The position numbers and the translations under genes are program-made. Under the pieces are notes generated by a model. It was not told the origin of the DNA, made no database searches, and saw only the letters and a list, made by a program, of their open reading frames with translations. Of a stretch of DNA of 64,000 nucleotides, positions 35,506-48,063 are shown piece by piece. Each line of letters begins with the position of its first letter. The stretch's first letter is position 1. Source of the stretch: Hypericum androsaemum (lineage: Eukaryota > Streptophyta > Magnoliopsida > Malpighiales > Hypericaceae); the NCBI GenBank assembly GCA_963995505.1, contig OZ023196.1, forward strand, positions 15,435,106 to 15,499,105, read 5' to 3'.

Positions 35506-36125
35506 TGAGGCACGGGGAGTGGGCTGACCGCCAGAGAGAGCGGTCTTTGGATTGGGTACTGAGTGAGGGAATTGATTCCGAACGGTTTGGAGTGAAGGGG
35601 GACCGCAGCGGAAAGCGCAGGTATGTGATAATGGCAAGCGCAGTCATGTGATAATGGCAAGAGCATTTATGTGATAATGGCATTTGTTTTTGTGAAAACG
35701 GCAAGTCCCCGTTAATGATAATGGCACGCGTGGTTTTTTTCATTTTGGTCTCCCCTATTTTAGCATTATTGCAAAAAGGTCACACTGGCATGTGTAGTTG
35801 TGTGATACTGGCATGCGCAGTTATGTGATAATGACATTTGTATCCGGTCTGTGTTTGTGCGTGGCTTTTTTTATTTTGGTTCCCATATTTTAGCGCATTT
35901 ACAAAAAAGTCCCCACGTGTCTTCATTCCAAACAGTTCAGAATAGTGGCATTCCGTACCCAATCCAACCCCGAGAGAGCCCAATGGGTGTTATCCAAATT
36001 ATACTAGTTAAGGCATATTTAATCACATCTTGAGAATACACCGATGAGATAATTTTACTATTTCACAAAATCTTACTCGATTTATTTTTAATAGACGGCT
36101 GTAAAAATCATACTCGATTAAAATC
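35506..36125. repeat. Intergenic segment with a GTGATAATGGCA short repeat
   Basis: Between 35,620 and 35,850 the word TGTGATAATGGCA (with variants) recurs at least six times at irregular spacing, mixed with TTTTATTTTGGT-type words. 35,975-36,125 matches the VPS36 upstream region near 4,915 and 37,195. I see no gene here. Confidence 0.5.
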
Positions 36126-36373
36126 AAAATCACAAACACGCCAAACAATCCATTCCAAAGTCTCCTAACAGTAAAATTCAATTCCCAAGTTAACAAATTT
36201 ATTAAATAACATCAACATAAACCGTTCACGACATCGACAAGAGCTACTTCAAGTAGTTAAGGACTTGCATTGCATTAAGAAAACACGAGTCTTGCGAATG
36301 AAACATATACCAATTACCAACCTGTCCTCTATACGAGGCTATGAATATGACAGCGGATACCAGAAATCAATAC

Positions 36374-36957
36374 CATAAGGGCATTAAGGTCCTGGAAGGC
36401 CTCCTGTAAAGTCTTATCAGTACTCTCCCAAATCTCTTCCTCCTTCCTCACCGTCCCGTCCCCTCCGACCCGGGCCCCCTCCCCGCCTCCTCTTCCCTCT
36501 CCTCCTCCTCCTCCCACGCTCTCCAGCACTCCCAGAACTTCCCCAGGAATGCCTCCACATCCACCGCCCCGCCTCCGCTCTTCCCCTGCACCACCGCGGT
36601 TACCACCACTCTCTCGGATACTCGCGCGGGTGCCGCCTGTAAGCGGAGGCGCGGAGAGTGGAACATCGACTTGATGGACTTCTTGGGGGAGAAGATGTGG
36701 GTGACGGCAGAGAGAGGGAAGGCGACGGAGCCGCCGGAGCCGGAGGAGGGGATCCAGAGGAGGCAGTGGGTGGTCAGGATCAGGAGGCCCGATTTGTAGG
36801 GAGGGAAATTGGGGATGGACGAAGAGGAGGGTTCGGGTTCGAGGTCGACGGCGGGGAGGAGGTGGCGCTCGACCTCGCCGGGGAGGAGAACGGGGCGGCC
36901 GACGGTTGTTATTAAGGCCAGTTGGAAGAGCCCCACGAAGTCGTCGTTTGAGGCCAT
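36374..36957 (-). pseudogene. VPS36 exon 1 (GLUE domain) remnant
   Basis: ATG at 36,957 opens MASNDDFVGLFQLALITTVG, then RPVLLPGEVERHLLPAVD, KSGLLILTTHCLLWIPSS, VAFPLSAVTHIFSPKKSI and KSMFHSPRLRLQ, which follow the GLUE-domain layout of plant VPS36. Near 36,450 the frame shifts relative to the part encoding [18 protein letters not shown] and LNALM, and a stretch present at 35.2 kb (MVGVAGI) is missing. Exon 1 ends at a GT donor at 36,373. No exon 2 follows in order, only the second VPS36 fragment further down. Confidence 0.78.
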
Positions 36958-38103
36958 TCACCATTTCAGTTCGACCGTGGGACTCTCCCTCACTTTTTTT
37001 AGGAAGACTCTCCCTCACTTGGTATTATGCGACTTTGAATGTGATTATAGACGGGTACTAAATTGACTAATTGAAATTATAGTCGATCTTATATTTAAAA
37101 AATGATAATTTTCTGAATAAATATTTAAGTTGTTTGAATCTCTTAATACAAACTTAAAACAAGTTTAATGAAAAAAAAACGTTAGAGAGAGCGAGCCCAA
37201 TGGGTGTTATCCAAATTATACTAGTTAAGGCATATTTAATCACATCTTGAGAATACACCGATGAGACAATTTTACTATTTCACAAAATCTTACACGATTT
37301 ATTTTTAATAGACGGCTGTAAAAATCATACTCGATTAAAACATGCATTAGACACACTATTGTTGGAATCTGATTTGTAATTCAGTTCGATTTGTCAAAAA
37401 AGTGATTGTTTAATGTTATGCAATACATATAAACCCAACAATTCATATACGAGGAATAAAATAAACACACTTTTTTGAATGTTACGCAATACATATAAAC
37501 CCTAATCTTAAGGCCTAACCCTAAAAAATTAATTCGAATTCGATTTAAATTTGATAGTTTATAATTTGTATACAAATCCATCCTACGACAAATAAATACG
37601 ATTGAAGAGTTAAAGATTTTGGTGAATTTGAATTCGAACGAGTCTATACCAACGTTGGAGGTCAAATATTTTATGTTCATGGAAGTGAGGTTTGACACGA
37701 GGGCCATGCCTATAGAGATGAACTTTGGCTCGAGGTCCACGTTCATGAATTTGGTGCCTAGCACGAAGTCAGGGGAGAGAGCTTTGGCGTTTCCACAAGC
37801 ACATGGTGGGTACTAAGGTAGCCACTTCCATCCTTGGAAAATTGGCCATACTGCTCTTTCCAGACATCAGAATGGAGTGATTTTTATTGTCATGGAAAGC
37901 TAAGAGGTGGATCTCCAACTTATATTTCAAGAGCCTTGCCTAGTTATTCATGGAAGAGGGTCAAAACAAGGATTCAAGTTTCAGTGCTTGTTGCCTCATT
38001 AAGGACCATCGCATTTTGGTATAAAAACCACTGCTTCCGCCTCCGACTTCCGATTTAAATGATTCAAGTTGCTATAGAAAGCTAAAACATGGATCTATAA
38101 CTT
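36958..38103. repeat. Duplicated VPS36 upstream region and intergenic repeat
   Basis: 36,958-37,400 matches the VPS36 upstream side at 4,682-5,100. 37,430-38,095 matches 5,590-6,230. NUFIP sequence starts at about 38,104 in the last bases of exon 2. There is no convincing open gene. Confidence 0.6.
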
Positions 38104-41100
38104 TTTGTTAGAAATCTGGTAAACTAAATTTGAGATTGTAATTGGTGTTGCTGGACCGCTGGTGACGCTGCAAATTATCTCTGGCTCTGGTGCTTACTCT
38201 TTTCTACTCATTTGCACGTTGTCTGATAGGGAGAAATGGTGTTTGGACTTTGATTTTTTTCACTGTATATAATGAGTACTAGTAGTCCAGTTGCTTCATT
38301 TTTTTTCTTTTTCTACTTTTTTGTGAAATGCTTGGTGTGAGTAACTTTAATATTTCTTGTATGCTTTGCTTTGAAATTGCATTTTGCTTGGCAGCTACTT
38401 AACATTTGACTAACCAAATCTCTTTTCTTTGCAGAACAAGTTTGGCCAAGATGGCCATGGGACTTTTTCACGCAACAACAAGAAAAAAGAGTGGAAGAAA
38501 GAGGGACCCCAATTGGGGTGTGTATCTTTTGTGTATGGTTTTCCATATCTAATATTATGATGGCTGAATTGCTGTATCTTTTGCATTCTAATGCCCTCAC
38601 TATGGTATCCCGATGTTAATTTGACAGAGTGGACAGAGCTGTGTGCTCTTTTGCACTGATCATCTTTATGGCTTGCATTGAAACTATCATTTGTGTCTGT
38701 CATTGTCTAAGTTCCAGCTCTCTGGTTTTCATCTCAAGAACTTTGTGCTCACTGTTGGGTTATATGTTTCTTATCTTGCAGAAGAACAAGAAGATGAGAA
38801 TGCAGTGGAAAGAAGGTATATTTCTAATGCTAGTTGCTCTGAGAATTTTGATCTTCACATTTTTTACATTATTTTCAAAAATGACCCGGAGAGCAACCCG
38901 CTTTTCTCTTCGGGTCACGTCTCAATCGGTCCGACCTGTCGAACCACCCGTCGGACCAGAGCTTTTAAAAAGAAGAATAAATATATTATTTATATATAGA
39001 CTAAAAACACTAGCCCACCCTACACTTCCAGACTTCTCTGTGTTTATGTGGGTCACATACGTGGCCACCACTATCTATTTCAGTCTACTATTTAATATTT
39101 ATTCCCTTTTCAATGAAAAAACACCCCTCCCTCTCTCTTTTAATTTCTCTGACCACTCACAATTTCCAACCTAGTAATTAATAACACGGTCAAGTTCCAT
39201 CCCCAAACATTTCCCCATCTCATCTCTCAAAAAACACTCATCTCTCGCTCCTTTCTTTTATTTCATCTTCTTACCCTTAATTTTTTTAAATTTCCTAATC
39301 ACACAATCTCTTTTTTTTAGGGGACTAATCAAACAATCTCTTTTTCTTCCCCTTAAGTTCCATCCCTGTGCCATTTTGGAAGTAAAAATCTTTCAAGGAT
39401 GTTATCCCAAGGAAGGAGGAGGCGGCGACCACCATCGACCACCATTGACTTCGTCTCACGTCGCAGCTCGTCGGAGGCCACCTTGCCTAATATAAGCCGT
39501 CGAGGAAGCTGGGGGTCGCAGGGCCGAGGTGGGGAGATTTTAGATTTAGGGTTTTTTTCTCCTCCGAAGAATTTTTTGTGTGATTTTGGGCTAAATCTTT
39601 TTGGTAAGTGCATGTAACCTAACGAACCAGAAATTTCTGGGTCAAAATTCCGTTCCAACTGGGTGGTTCGACCGAAAATTATCCGATTCGTCAGGTTGAC
39701 GTCCTGATCTACTTTTCAAAGACGTCGAAAACAATGATTTTTAGTAGCATTTTGATATTGTTTGTAGTGGTTGCACTATCCTATTTTAATATGCCATATA
39801 GCAGAATTTGTACATTGCTATGAGATTGAGTGTGCATATGTAAGACTGTCTTTCCATATCTTGAGTATCTAGCATAAATGTGGGCAAACTACGGGAAAAA
39901 ATGGGTGATCAATTTTTTCGGCCCACCAATATCTTTGAATCGAGTAATGAATCTTGGTGAGTACAATGATGCGGAGATTGAATGCTTTTCAATTGCAATG
40001 TGATTCTTGTATATGCTTGTGATCTCAGCATGACTTTTTTTAATCTTTGCCTTATTCTTTGAATTTCTTGTAAATTGGGGCTTCTAATTCCTGATTTCAA
40101 TCTTAATCTGGTGACGACTGCTCATCTATTGGTATTTGCATGTGTTTTATAGCCACTCTTTTTTGGGGCTCTTTCTTCTCATGAATCTATGTTACTTTGT
40201 TTTGTGCTATAACCAGACACGCCCTGATTTCACTGTACACCGAGGAAGAAATCAAAAAGTGGTGATATGATTGTAAGAAGAACTTCCCGTCAAAAGCAAA
40301 CATAGAGAAGGTCATAATTTTATTTCCTTGTTTCGTGTGTTTGCACTTTAATAATGTTGTCCCTGATGAGTGATTTATGTATGCAGAAGATGAAGAAGCT
40401 CATTCAACCTGAGACGCGAGGTACTTTTGCATTCCCATAGGATGTGCATGGATCTTCTTGGAGCTTGTTGTTGCAGCATTTGGTTAAATTGACACATCTT
40501 TTTTGGTTTTGAAGGAGGTGTTACGTGAATTATGCTCTTTTAGCATGAAATTTTGTGCCGTTGCACTAGGTAATTAAGCTGTCTATTGGAAATGAGGGAA
40601 ATACACGGTGAAATTTTGTTTATATATTGTGAAATAAGAACAGGGAGTTGAAGTTTTTTTACTTTCTCTCTGTGGTGTAAAATAAAGTTTTATGCACGTT
40701 GCACATATGAATTTCTCTCTGTGGTGGATGCTCATCAATAATTTTTGCTAAACAATTCAATAGCTAACCTTTAATTCATCTGTCAAAAGCACATGGGCAC
40801 TAAAGGAGATATTGGCTAAGCAGGCTGAGTTAGGAGTTAAAGTTGCAGAATTACCACCAGAGTATCTCTGTGATTCAGAGAAACAAACTGGAAAGGGGAG
40901 ACAAAAGAAGCATGATAAAAGAAGACGTGGGAAAGGGATCAATTCTGCATAAAAACACCAATTAGGAAATGAGGGATCATCTGATATTGCCGCTTCCGGT
41001 AAGCCAGAGCCAACACTCCTACAGAAACTTTTGAGTGCTGATATAAGGAGAGACAAGCGTCAGTTGTTGCAAGTTTTTAGGTTTATGATGTCCAACTCTT

Positions 41101-41403
41101 TCTTCAAGGATTGGCCGAATGCGCCATTAAAATATCCTTTGGTTCAAGTTGGAGGCGACGATTTTGCTGGACGAAGAAGCTACACGTTGTGGAGTTTCTG
41201 CACTTGACCCCAAGAATACAGTGGAGAGTTCTCTCCACAAAGATAAGAATCATGATTTGGGTCATTACGACGACGAAGCGAACTACAACGACGTTGACAG
41301 CACCAGTGATGGCGATGACAAGTATGCTGCCGAATGCGGCATCAACGTGGAGGTCGCTAGCAACATCGAGGATGCAGAGGAGGGTGAAATCATCGATTGT
41401 TGA
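38104..41403 (+). pseudogene. NUFIP-like pseudogene, copy 7
   Basis: It begins at the end of exon 2. Exon 3 is good (GCAG acceptor, NKFGQDGHG to KKEGPQLG). Exon 4 is deleted (jump at about 38,580). Exon 5 is present at about 38,782. Exon 6 has TGG TGA in place of the Trp-Cys pair in the EIKKWC motif. Exon 7 has lost about 24 bases. Exon 8 has lost its start, and a TAA sits near 40,950 in the NSAQK stretch. A 0.87-kb insertion lies in intron 5 (38,865-39,736). The acidic tail to 41,403 is conserved apart from a small deletion near 41,165. Clearly dead. Confidence 0.87.
38865..39736. mobile_element. Unclassified 0.87-kb insertion in NUFIP copy 7
   Basis: Copies at 8,870 and 29,390 show the uninterrupted site. 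ATTTTT flanks the insertion on both sides (38,859-38,864 and 39,737-39,742). The ends are weakly inverted (CATTATTTTC against CATTGTTTTC). A CT-rich leader and a short GC-rich block (39,400-39,560) lie inside. The class is unresolved; a hAT-type element with a decayed 8-bp duplication is possible. Confidence 0.55.
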
Positions 41404-41673
41404 ATTAAACAGTGTACATGCTTTTGTACTTGGTTTCCTAATGTCAATATGTAACAATATATTCCCTGAACTATCCTTTCTTGGAACGAAGAAAAGAAGT
41501 AATTGTTTGGTGTAGAATTGATACTTTTGAGAGAGTTCGTGTTCATTTACAGCAATAGCTGCAATTATTAGTATTATCAGCCACAAACTTATTCTTTGTT
41601 TTAAAAAAAAGTTGCATACTAATTCTTAATGACAAAGCATATATTAGTAAGAACAACCCATGTGATAAGCTTG

Positions 41674-44600
41674 TTAGAACTGGAACTGCATTTGTGAAGT
41701 GTAGCCCAGTGCATTAAGATGAGTAGCTACGGTCTCTTTCATCCCTGTTGGGCCACATCTCAGAATTTACAAATTTAAACCATGCTAAATCAGCATACAC
41801 ACCAAGGAAGACGTTACTCTTTCTGTGAAAGATACCATTGGAAGAATTATTTCTCTTTTGATGCCTGACCATCATTGACAATAGACTAGTCATAGCCCAT
41901 GATATAATAGCAGATATCATTAGCATTTTTGACATTTATAAACAAGACGAGTAAATTTGGAAAGAGACCTGAATATTTGAGGCTGGGGCTAGACAATGTT
42001 GTTGAATGTTCTCCTTGCTCACATCGCCAACCCCACCGTTCCAATCCTGTGGAGGCTGCCAATTTTGACCCACATGAATTGAGAAATTGTTCTCTAATGT
42101 TGCAATGAATTGACATGACTTAAACATAAGGTAAGAGCCAACAAAAATAGATGAGTAACGTGCAACTTACCTTGCTCAATATATAATATACGATGAAACG
42201 AGTTGGAAATTTTTTGGAAAACCCATCAAGTTCTTCCTGTATGTTCTTGTCAGAAGTTAGGTTGATGTAATTCTCGTGCATTGCTTGAAAGATATGGTCC
42301 AAGTTCATATTACAAATTGTCAAAACTGTTAAGAGATTTCCCAATATTATGGTTAGTTTATTTACAAGCGTGAAAAATACGCGACTTTTTTTCTTTTTCA
42401 GGTAAAAACTTACCAAAATGAGTAGCAAACTAACAAAATTCTCAGAATATGTAGTTTTTTAAAAAGACTCACCTGCTATGCTAGCCCACGGAAATGGCAC
42501 TTTTTCAAAAAAAAAAATTTATCAACATCTTTGGAGGGCGATAACTTGGTCCTCGAGTGTTAGAATGATTTTTTTTTAAAATTTCACTTAACTTTTTGAG
42601 CTCACTACGTAGAGCTCGACACAAATATATGGCCCTCCAAATATTTTGACAAAGTTATAAAAATACAGTGGAGCGGAAATTGGTTTCTAAGTTTCAAGAT
42701 GTAGTTAGAATTACGGCTAATAATAATAACAATAATACGTAAAAGCTTTACCTTCAAAAGGATGTCCTGGAATGTGGAATTGGCATAAGTTAAGTGCACA
42801 TTGATCTTGTCTTTTGGATTTTCTAATACGGCTCTTGCAACCTTTGACACACATAATGAAAACTAAATTAACATTTTTATATCTCAAAATCAACAATCAT
42901 GAGAAAAAAAACTAAGTATAGCGGACCTAGAACAATGGGGTAATGCCTCTTCCTCCACCAACCATCCCAATTGCCCGAAATTGGCCTGGTTTATAGTTAA
43001 ATCGCCCTTTGCAACAATAATCATTCTCAACACTTAACTCGATATTTTTGTTTAAATTAAAACAACTTAACATTTACGTGCTTGAGTTATTCGTGGATGA
43101 TATAAATAACTAGGGAACACAATACCTATGCATGTATTTCAGGGCAAGTTTTCTATAACAGAAACAAATAATTCCAAAGTCTAAATAATTAACACGGGAC
43201 TAATATTTATATCTAGGAGGACCAACCTTGGAGTATACATGTGTTAGGAATTCAGCAACTAGAGAACAAGATCGCGCAAAGAACACGGACACAAGAGATA
43301 ACGTGGTTCGGCCTAATGCCTACATCCACGGGGAGAAAGGAGAACTTTTATTGATGAGTTTCCGAGCCACAAAGCCATACAAAAAACCTAGGGTAACATG
43401 TCTTTATATAGAGACAAACCCTTGGTGTACAAGTAACCTATCTAGGTCAAATTAGGAGTCCAAAACCTAGTCAGAATAGGAATAGCAATAGGAAATAAAT
43501 CTTTCCTATTTCTCGCCATCCCAACAATCTCCACCTTGGCGAGAAATCATCTCGTGGAAGAACCATGAAGCTTCACCCGAACTTCAACAAACTCTACCTT
43601 GACAAAACACCGCCCCATGAAGAACCATGAGATCTTGCAAAACCAATCCGACTCCACCGACTCCATCTCGGACCATAGATAACGGCATCAATAAGACCAT
43701 CTCAACTTTCTCTTCACCTTTTGTTCAAGCACTTGGAGCCAGCCCCCAAACTCGAGCTTCTGAGCTTGCTTGGCCTATTTTCTCCAATCTCCATTGAACC
43801 CCAACTAGCAAGTCCACCTGCTGAAGCAAACTTGTGACCAATAGATGCGCTCTCTATTTTCCGGTCAACCCCATGCTCCGCAACCTCGAACTGCTTCTTC
43901 GCTGGACCTTCTTGCCTCATACCAATGCTACATGCCATAGCATACAAAGGGCAACCTTTTATTCTACTAAGTAGAACCCTCGACATGCCTCGAACTCTAC
44001 TGTTCGGCCTTGAGTGAGATACCCGATTCGCCCGTGGTATCACCAATGGCTTCGCATGCCCAATGCAAAACCTATCCAACACCTTTAACGTGCACGTCCC
44101 TTTAGACAACCATAGCAGGGCACAGCTAACAATGCTTCTCTGAGACAACCATGGCTCTTTGCCAACCATGCCTCCACGAAACAACCATAGCTTGCTATCC
44201 ATGTCTCCGCGAATCCCAACTACACTCAAACCATCCATGTCAAGCCTTTGCTCCCTCATACGAACCAACCTCATATGACCTGAGCTTTTGCCAACTCCTT
44301 CAGACCCATTGATGTGACTCCACCTACAATAATATTCCCCACTAACCTGTAGGTATTTCCTTTCACCCTTCATCCCTACCATCGCATCCTTCTCCACCTT
44401 CATTAGCATACCTTTATAACTATCATTGTTATAATTCAAGGTCCACAACAAAAAGAGATTACCAGGATGCATTGGACTTGACGAGATAGAAAACCAGTCA
44501 CCATCCGACCCGTCTGAACATGTGGCCATGGCTGTGGATGCCGATCCCTCCTCGTTGTCTTGATTCCAAGTTCGTCCTGGATAGTCCCCTTCATGTGCCC

Positions 44601-46404
44601 TTCTCAGCACTTGAAGCCACTTCCATTGAACTTCTTTGACTCCGACCTGGATCCTCTTCCACAATCCAGCTGGTGGCTCCTTATCATCCGCCAAGCACAA
44701 GCGAATCTTCGTTACCACCTTGGCCTCCAACTCTTCCCGCTCTTGCTCCTCCATCTTCTCGGACTTCTTCTCCGAGAGCGCGATAACCATCCCTTATTGC
44801 ACGAGGAGATCCTTGACACGCCTTTGCCATAACCTGAAATTCGATGAACCATCGAACTTCACAAGAGCAAACCTCGTGCCGTCCGACATCCTTCAACCTT
44901 AGCTCTTGATACCACTTGTTAGGAATTCAGCAACTAGAGAACAAGATCGCGCAAAGAACACAGACACAAGAGATAACGTGGTTTGGCCTAATGCCTACAT
45001 CCACGGGGAGAAAGGAGAACTTTTATTGATGAGTTTCCGAGCCACAAAGCCATACAAAAAACTTAGGGTAACATGTCTTTATATAGAGACAAACCCTTGG
45101 TGTACAAGTAACCTATCTAGGTCAAATTAGGAGTCCAAAACCTAGTCAGAATAGGAATAGCAATAGGAAATAAATCTTTCCTATTTCTCGCCATCCCAAC
45201 AACATGTGATATGCTTTATAAGATCCAAAGTTGTAATTTAACGCACACGGATTAATTAATATGACAACTATTCTTTGTTTGGTCACTTAGAGTTATTCTT
45301 TCCCCTAAATAATTCCAAAGTCTAAATAATTAACACGGGATTATACGACCTTATCACTTCCAATCCCTCTCTATCCTTTCCCCTAACACATTGTAATAGA
45401 AGATCATATCTTTTTTTGTTTCTAATACTCGCATCTATCTATATATATCAACACTAGACAACACTAAAAATGTAGCAAAATCTAACAGATTGCATCTGCA
45501 AGAGACTTGATAGCCAACAGGAACTACCAACACCGATTTAGGCGTGGGATCTGAACCTCGCAACATTATGGTTTATTGCTGTCTTCTAAACGAGCTTGAA
45601 TTCTTTGAAATTTTCTGGATCTAAACATCCTCAAACAAAAATGAAGCATAAATAAGATGATCTCACTCCCTAATCATCGCTCCAGTTGTTGTTCAGAAGG
45701 GATAATATATGTATATTAGATATTAACATAATGTTTTTCTGATAAGTAATAAATTTATTGATAATAATAAATTTACAACATATACAGCATAGAAATGCCT
45801 CGTACAAGTACGAGGTGAGCCTCTGTAAAATCCTACATCAATAAAACACAGTTGAAAAATTCGCTACAGGAAAATATCGCCTAGCATTCATGATGCTAAA
45901 ACATAATTCTATACCCCCTTACGTAATACAAGATAAGTCCTAGACCCCGGACCCTGTTTATTGCTACTGCAATTAGCCCGAAAGATAATTGCACTAGAAA
46001 TTTATACAGTCACCTAAGTCACAGCCAATTTTCCGTGCATATAAAGCTTATAATGTACGAGTGAGAAGTTTATAAAGCCTTGTTAATACCGGTTGAGATA
46101 CCACGTGCGGCGGAGTTTTTTATAAATGTAGAAAATTTTTAAAATTTTGCGTTGAATATCAAAATTTTAACATGTTAAAAACTCACGATATAAGATCAAC
46201 CCTAGAAAAAATAATAACATCTAGAATAAAGAATGTCATATGATCAATCCGAAAAAAGAATTGGGTAAGTGGTGATTTACCCTTCGGCTTCCTCCCAAGA
46301 TGATATGTGACAAAGTAATAGCCAGCAGCTAGGAAGACCAAAGTGGTAGCAATTGTAGCACCACCTAGCAGCTTAGGATCGCCAAACAACAATGACCGAT
46401 CCAT
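41674..46404 (-). pseudogene. NADH-cytochrome b5 reductase pseudogene, copy 6
   Basis: Exon 1 is intact with a good donor, and exons 5-9 are recognisable. The exon 9 acceptor GCAG is GTAA and CGPPGM is CGPTGM. The exon 5 acceptor is shifted by one base. A Copia element (43,242-45,201) sits in intron 4. Beyond it, exon 4 and part of exon 3 are gone and the join at about 45,298-45,345 contains filler copied from intron 4. Exon 2 has an 8-base deletion near 45,550 and its donor GT is AT. Not functional. Confidence 0.9.
43242..45201 (-). mobile_element. Short non-autonomous Copia-type LTR element (1,960 bp)
   Basis: Two LTRs of 285 bp (43,242-43,526 and 44,917-45,201) differ at only a few bases, so insertion is recent. 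ACATG flanks it on both sides (43,237-43,241, 45,202-45,206). Read on the minus strand the LTR runs TGTTGGG...CCTAACA, followed after two bases by the primer site TGGTATCAAGAGC (44,902-44,914), and the purine tract AAGGTGGAGAT precedes the other LTR. A gag start at 44,889 reads MSDGTRFALVKFDGSS and NFRLWQRRVKDLLVQ, then a TAA. The frame continues open for 358 codons (44,790-43,714): first gag-like (KVVTKIRLCLADD), then unrecognised. No full pol is present. Confidence 0.9.
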
Positions 46405-46839
46405 TCTTGACCAAATCCATGAGCCATATCCACTGATGTTATGTGACATTTTGATGTCCAAATTAGATTTAAAAAAATCTAAACTTGTCGTTAAATGACC
46501 AAAGAAATGTGAGAACCATTTGTTACAGATATAGCAATGTCTAATTGTGAGATATGCCTCTTGTGTATCAGAAGATTGATGTTTTAGCTTGTCACTTGGT
46601 TTTGTTTTAGCTTGTCACTTGGTCTTTCCACATTCCCTACAATATTCTTTTTCAAAAGAATGGATTGCTCTGGTGTTGGGAAAAGAACAGAGGAGGGAAT
46701 ATATTAGAAAGTTAAAGAAAATTTATTAAAGCGAGATTTGTTATGCATGTCATTCAGATGACCGAGAAATTACATTTCTGTATGTATTATGAAAAGAATT
46801 ATCCAAAGACTATATATATATATATATATATATAATTGT

Positions 46840-47437
46840 TAGAATCAGATTCGTGATTGGATTCGTAAAAACATCAATTCCATTCGTTCAGAATTCGATT
46901 CGTCCAAAATTCGAATCGAATTCTTCATGAGACAAATTGAATAAGGTTTATGATTTCCATAATTCATCAAACCGATGAATTGAATTTTGAGTAAAATTAT
47001 TGTCAATTCGATTCGAATTCGTCCATTTTATGCAAAAATAAAATAAAAAAGTATCAAGAAGTACTCATATTTCTATCTAATTATGTCAACAAGTGGAGCA
47101 AAAGATACATAGACAATTTAATTTGGTACATGAAATGAAAGTCCAATTGCAATTTATTTCCTTTTCCCAAAAAATATGAAACATTAAATCTTAATTTTTA
47201 AATATATAAAAAATTGAATTTTTCGAAAACATTACGGAAATTTTGAAAATTTTCAAAAATTTGGTATTTTTTGATTTTTTTAATTAAATATTAAAATTGA
47301 AAAAATAATTCAAATTGGATTCCGATTTGACAAATTATAATTCGTATTCGATTCGACTTTGGATGAATTGAATACGGTTTAAAGTTTTGGTGAATTCAAA
47401 TTTGAATTTGACCCAATTCGAACCGTGGTGAGGTCTA
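46840..47437. mobile_element. hAT-like non-autonomous element, left end lost
   Basis: It matches 14,280-14,875 but the left terminal repeat is deleted (AATTGTTAGAA joins straight to the interior). The right end with GAGGTCTA and the flanking GATGGAAG at 47,438 is kept. Confidence 0.6.
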
Positions 47438-48063
47438 GATGGAAGTGCCACTTGGTGTGACTAATTGTGGGGTGCTTTTGTGATGTTGTACTATACAGCG
47501 CTAATTATTGTTTAGCTTTGATTATCATGAATATTGTATTTTTGGAGCTGTACATATGGTACGGTAGTAATTATCTTTTGTATTTTTTATGAGTGGTAGT
47601 AGAACTTTTATTATAAAATATACCGAGGGAAGTGCGAGGTGTACTTGATCCCTAAGCAGTGCCATTCATCCATATTGCTGTAGTTATTTTACATAGTATT
47701 AGAGTTAAAATTGAAATAAAAAAATCTAGGCGTCGCATCAATCATGTCCGAACCGTAACGACATCAATGCTGTGAGGTTCGGCAATCCCTACAACGTTCC
47801 CGTCGTCAACAGCATGGACGCAATGTCCCCTTATTATATTCACCAATCCGATAGCCCGAGTCAAGTCTATGTCTCGTATCTCCTATGTCACACCTCGATT
47901 ATAAATATGAAAACTGCCCGAAGTTTAAATACCCACCTCGACACCAAACTTTATCATAGAAATGAAATCCAAAATATCTGAAATACTTATTACTTAAAAA
48001 TAACGTAACTATCATCAAGGTAAATTATTGAATATCGGTAAAATCAATGGTCTTTATTAATGA
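47438..48063 (+). mobile_element. Copia LTR/gag remnant, third copy, internally deleted
   Basis: The LTR-like part is shortened by about 270 bp at 47,650 relative to 15,090-15,350. The decayed primer-site string TAGTATTAGAGTTAAAATTG is at about 47,695. The gag ATG at 47,744 is followed after three codons by TAA. The segment then runs to the Helitron insertion at 48,064. Confidence 0.6.

Noticed and set aside
35328..35666. GC-rich minus-strand frame rich in Gly/Glu
   Set aside because: It is the wrong frame of the VPS36 exon 1 remnant plus repeat sequence.
43714..44790. The 358-codon minus-strand frame as a host gene
   Set aside because: It lies between two LTRs of a Copia element and starts with gag-like sequence after a stop. 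I list it as transposon content.
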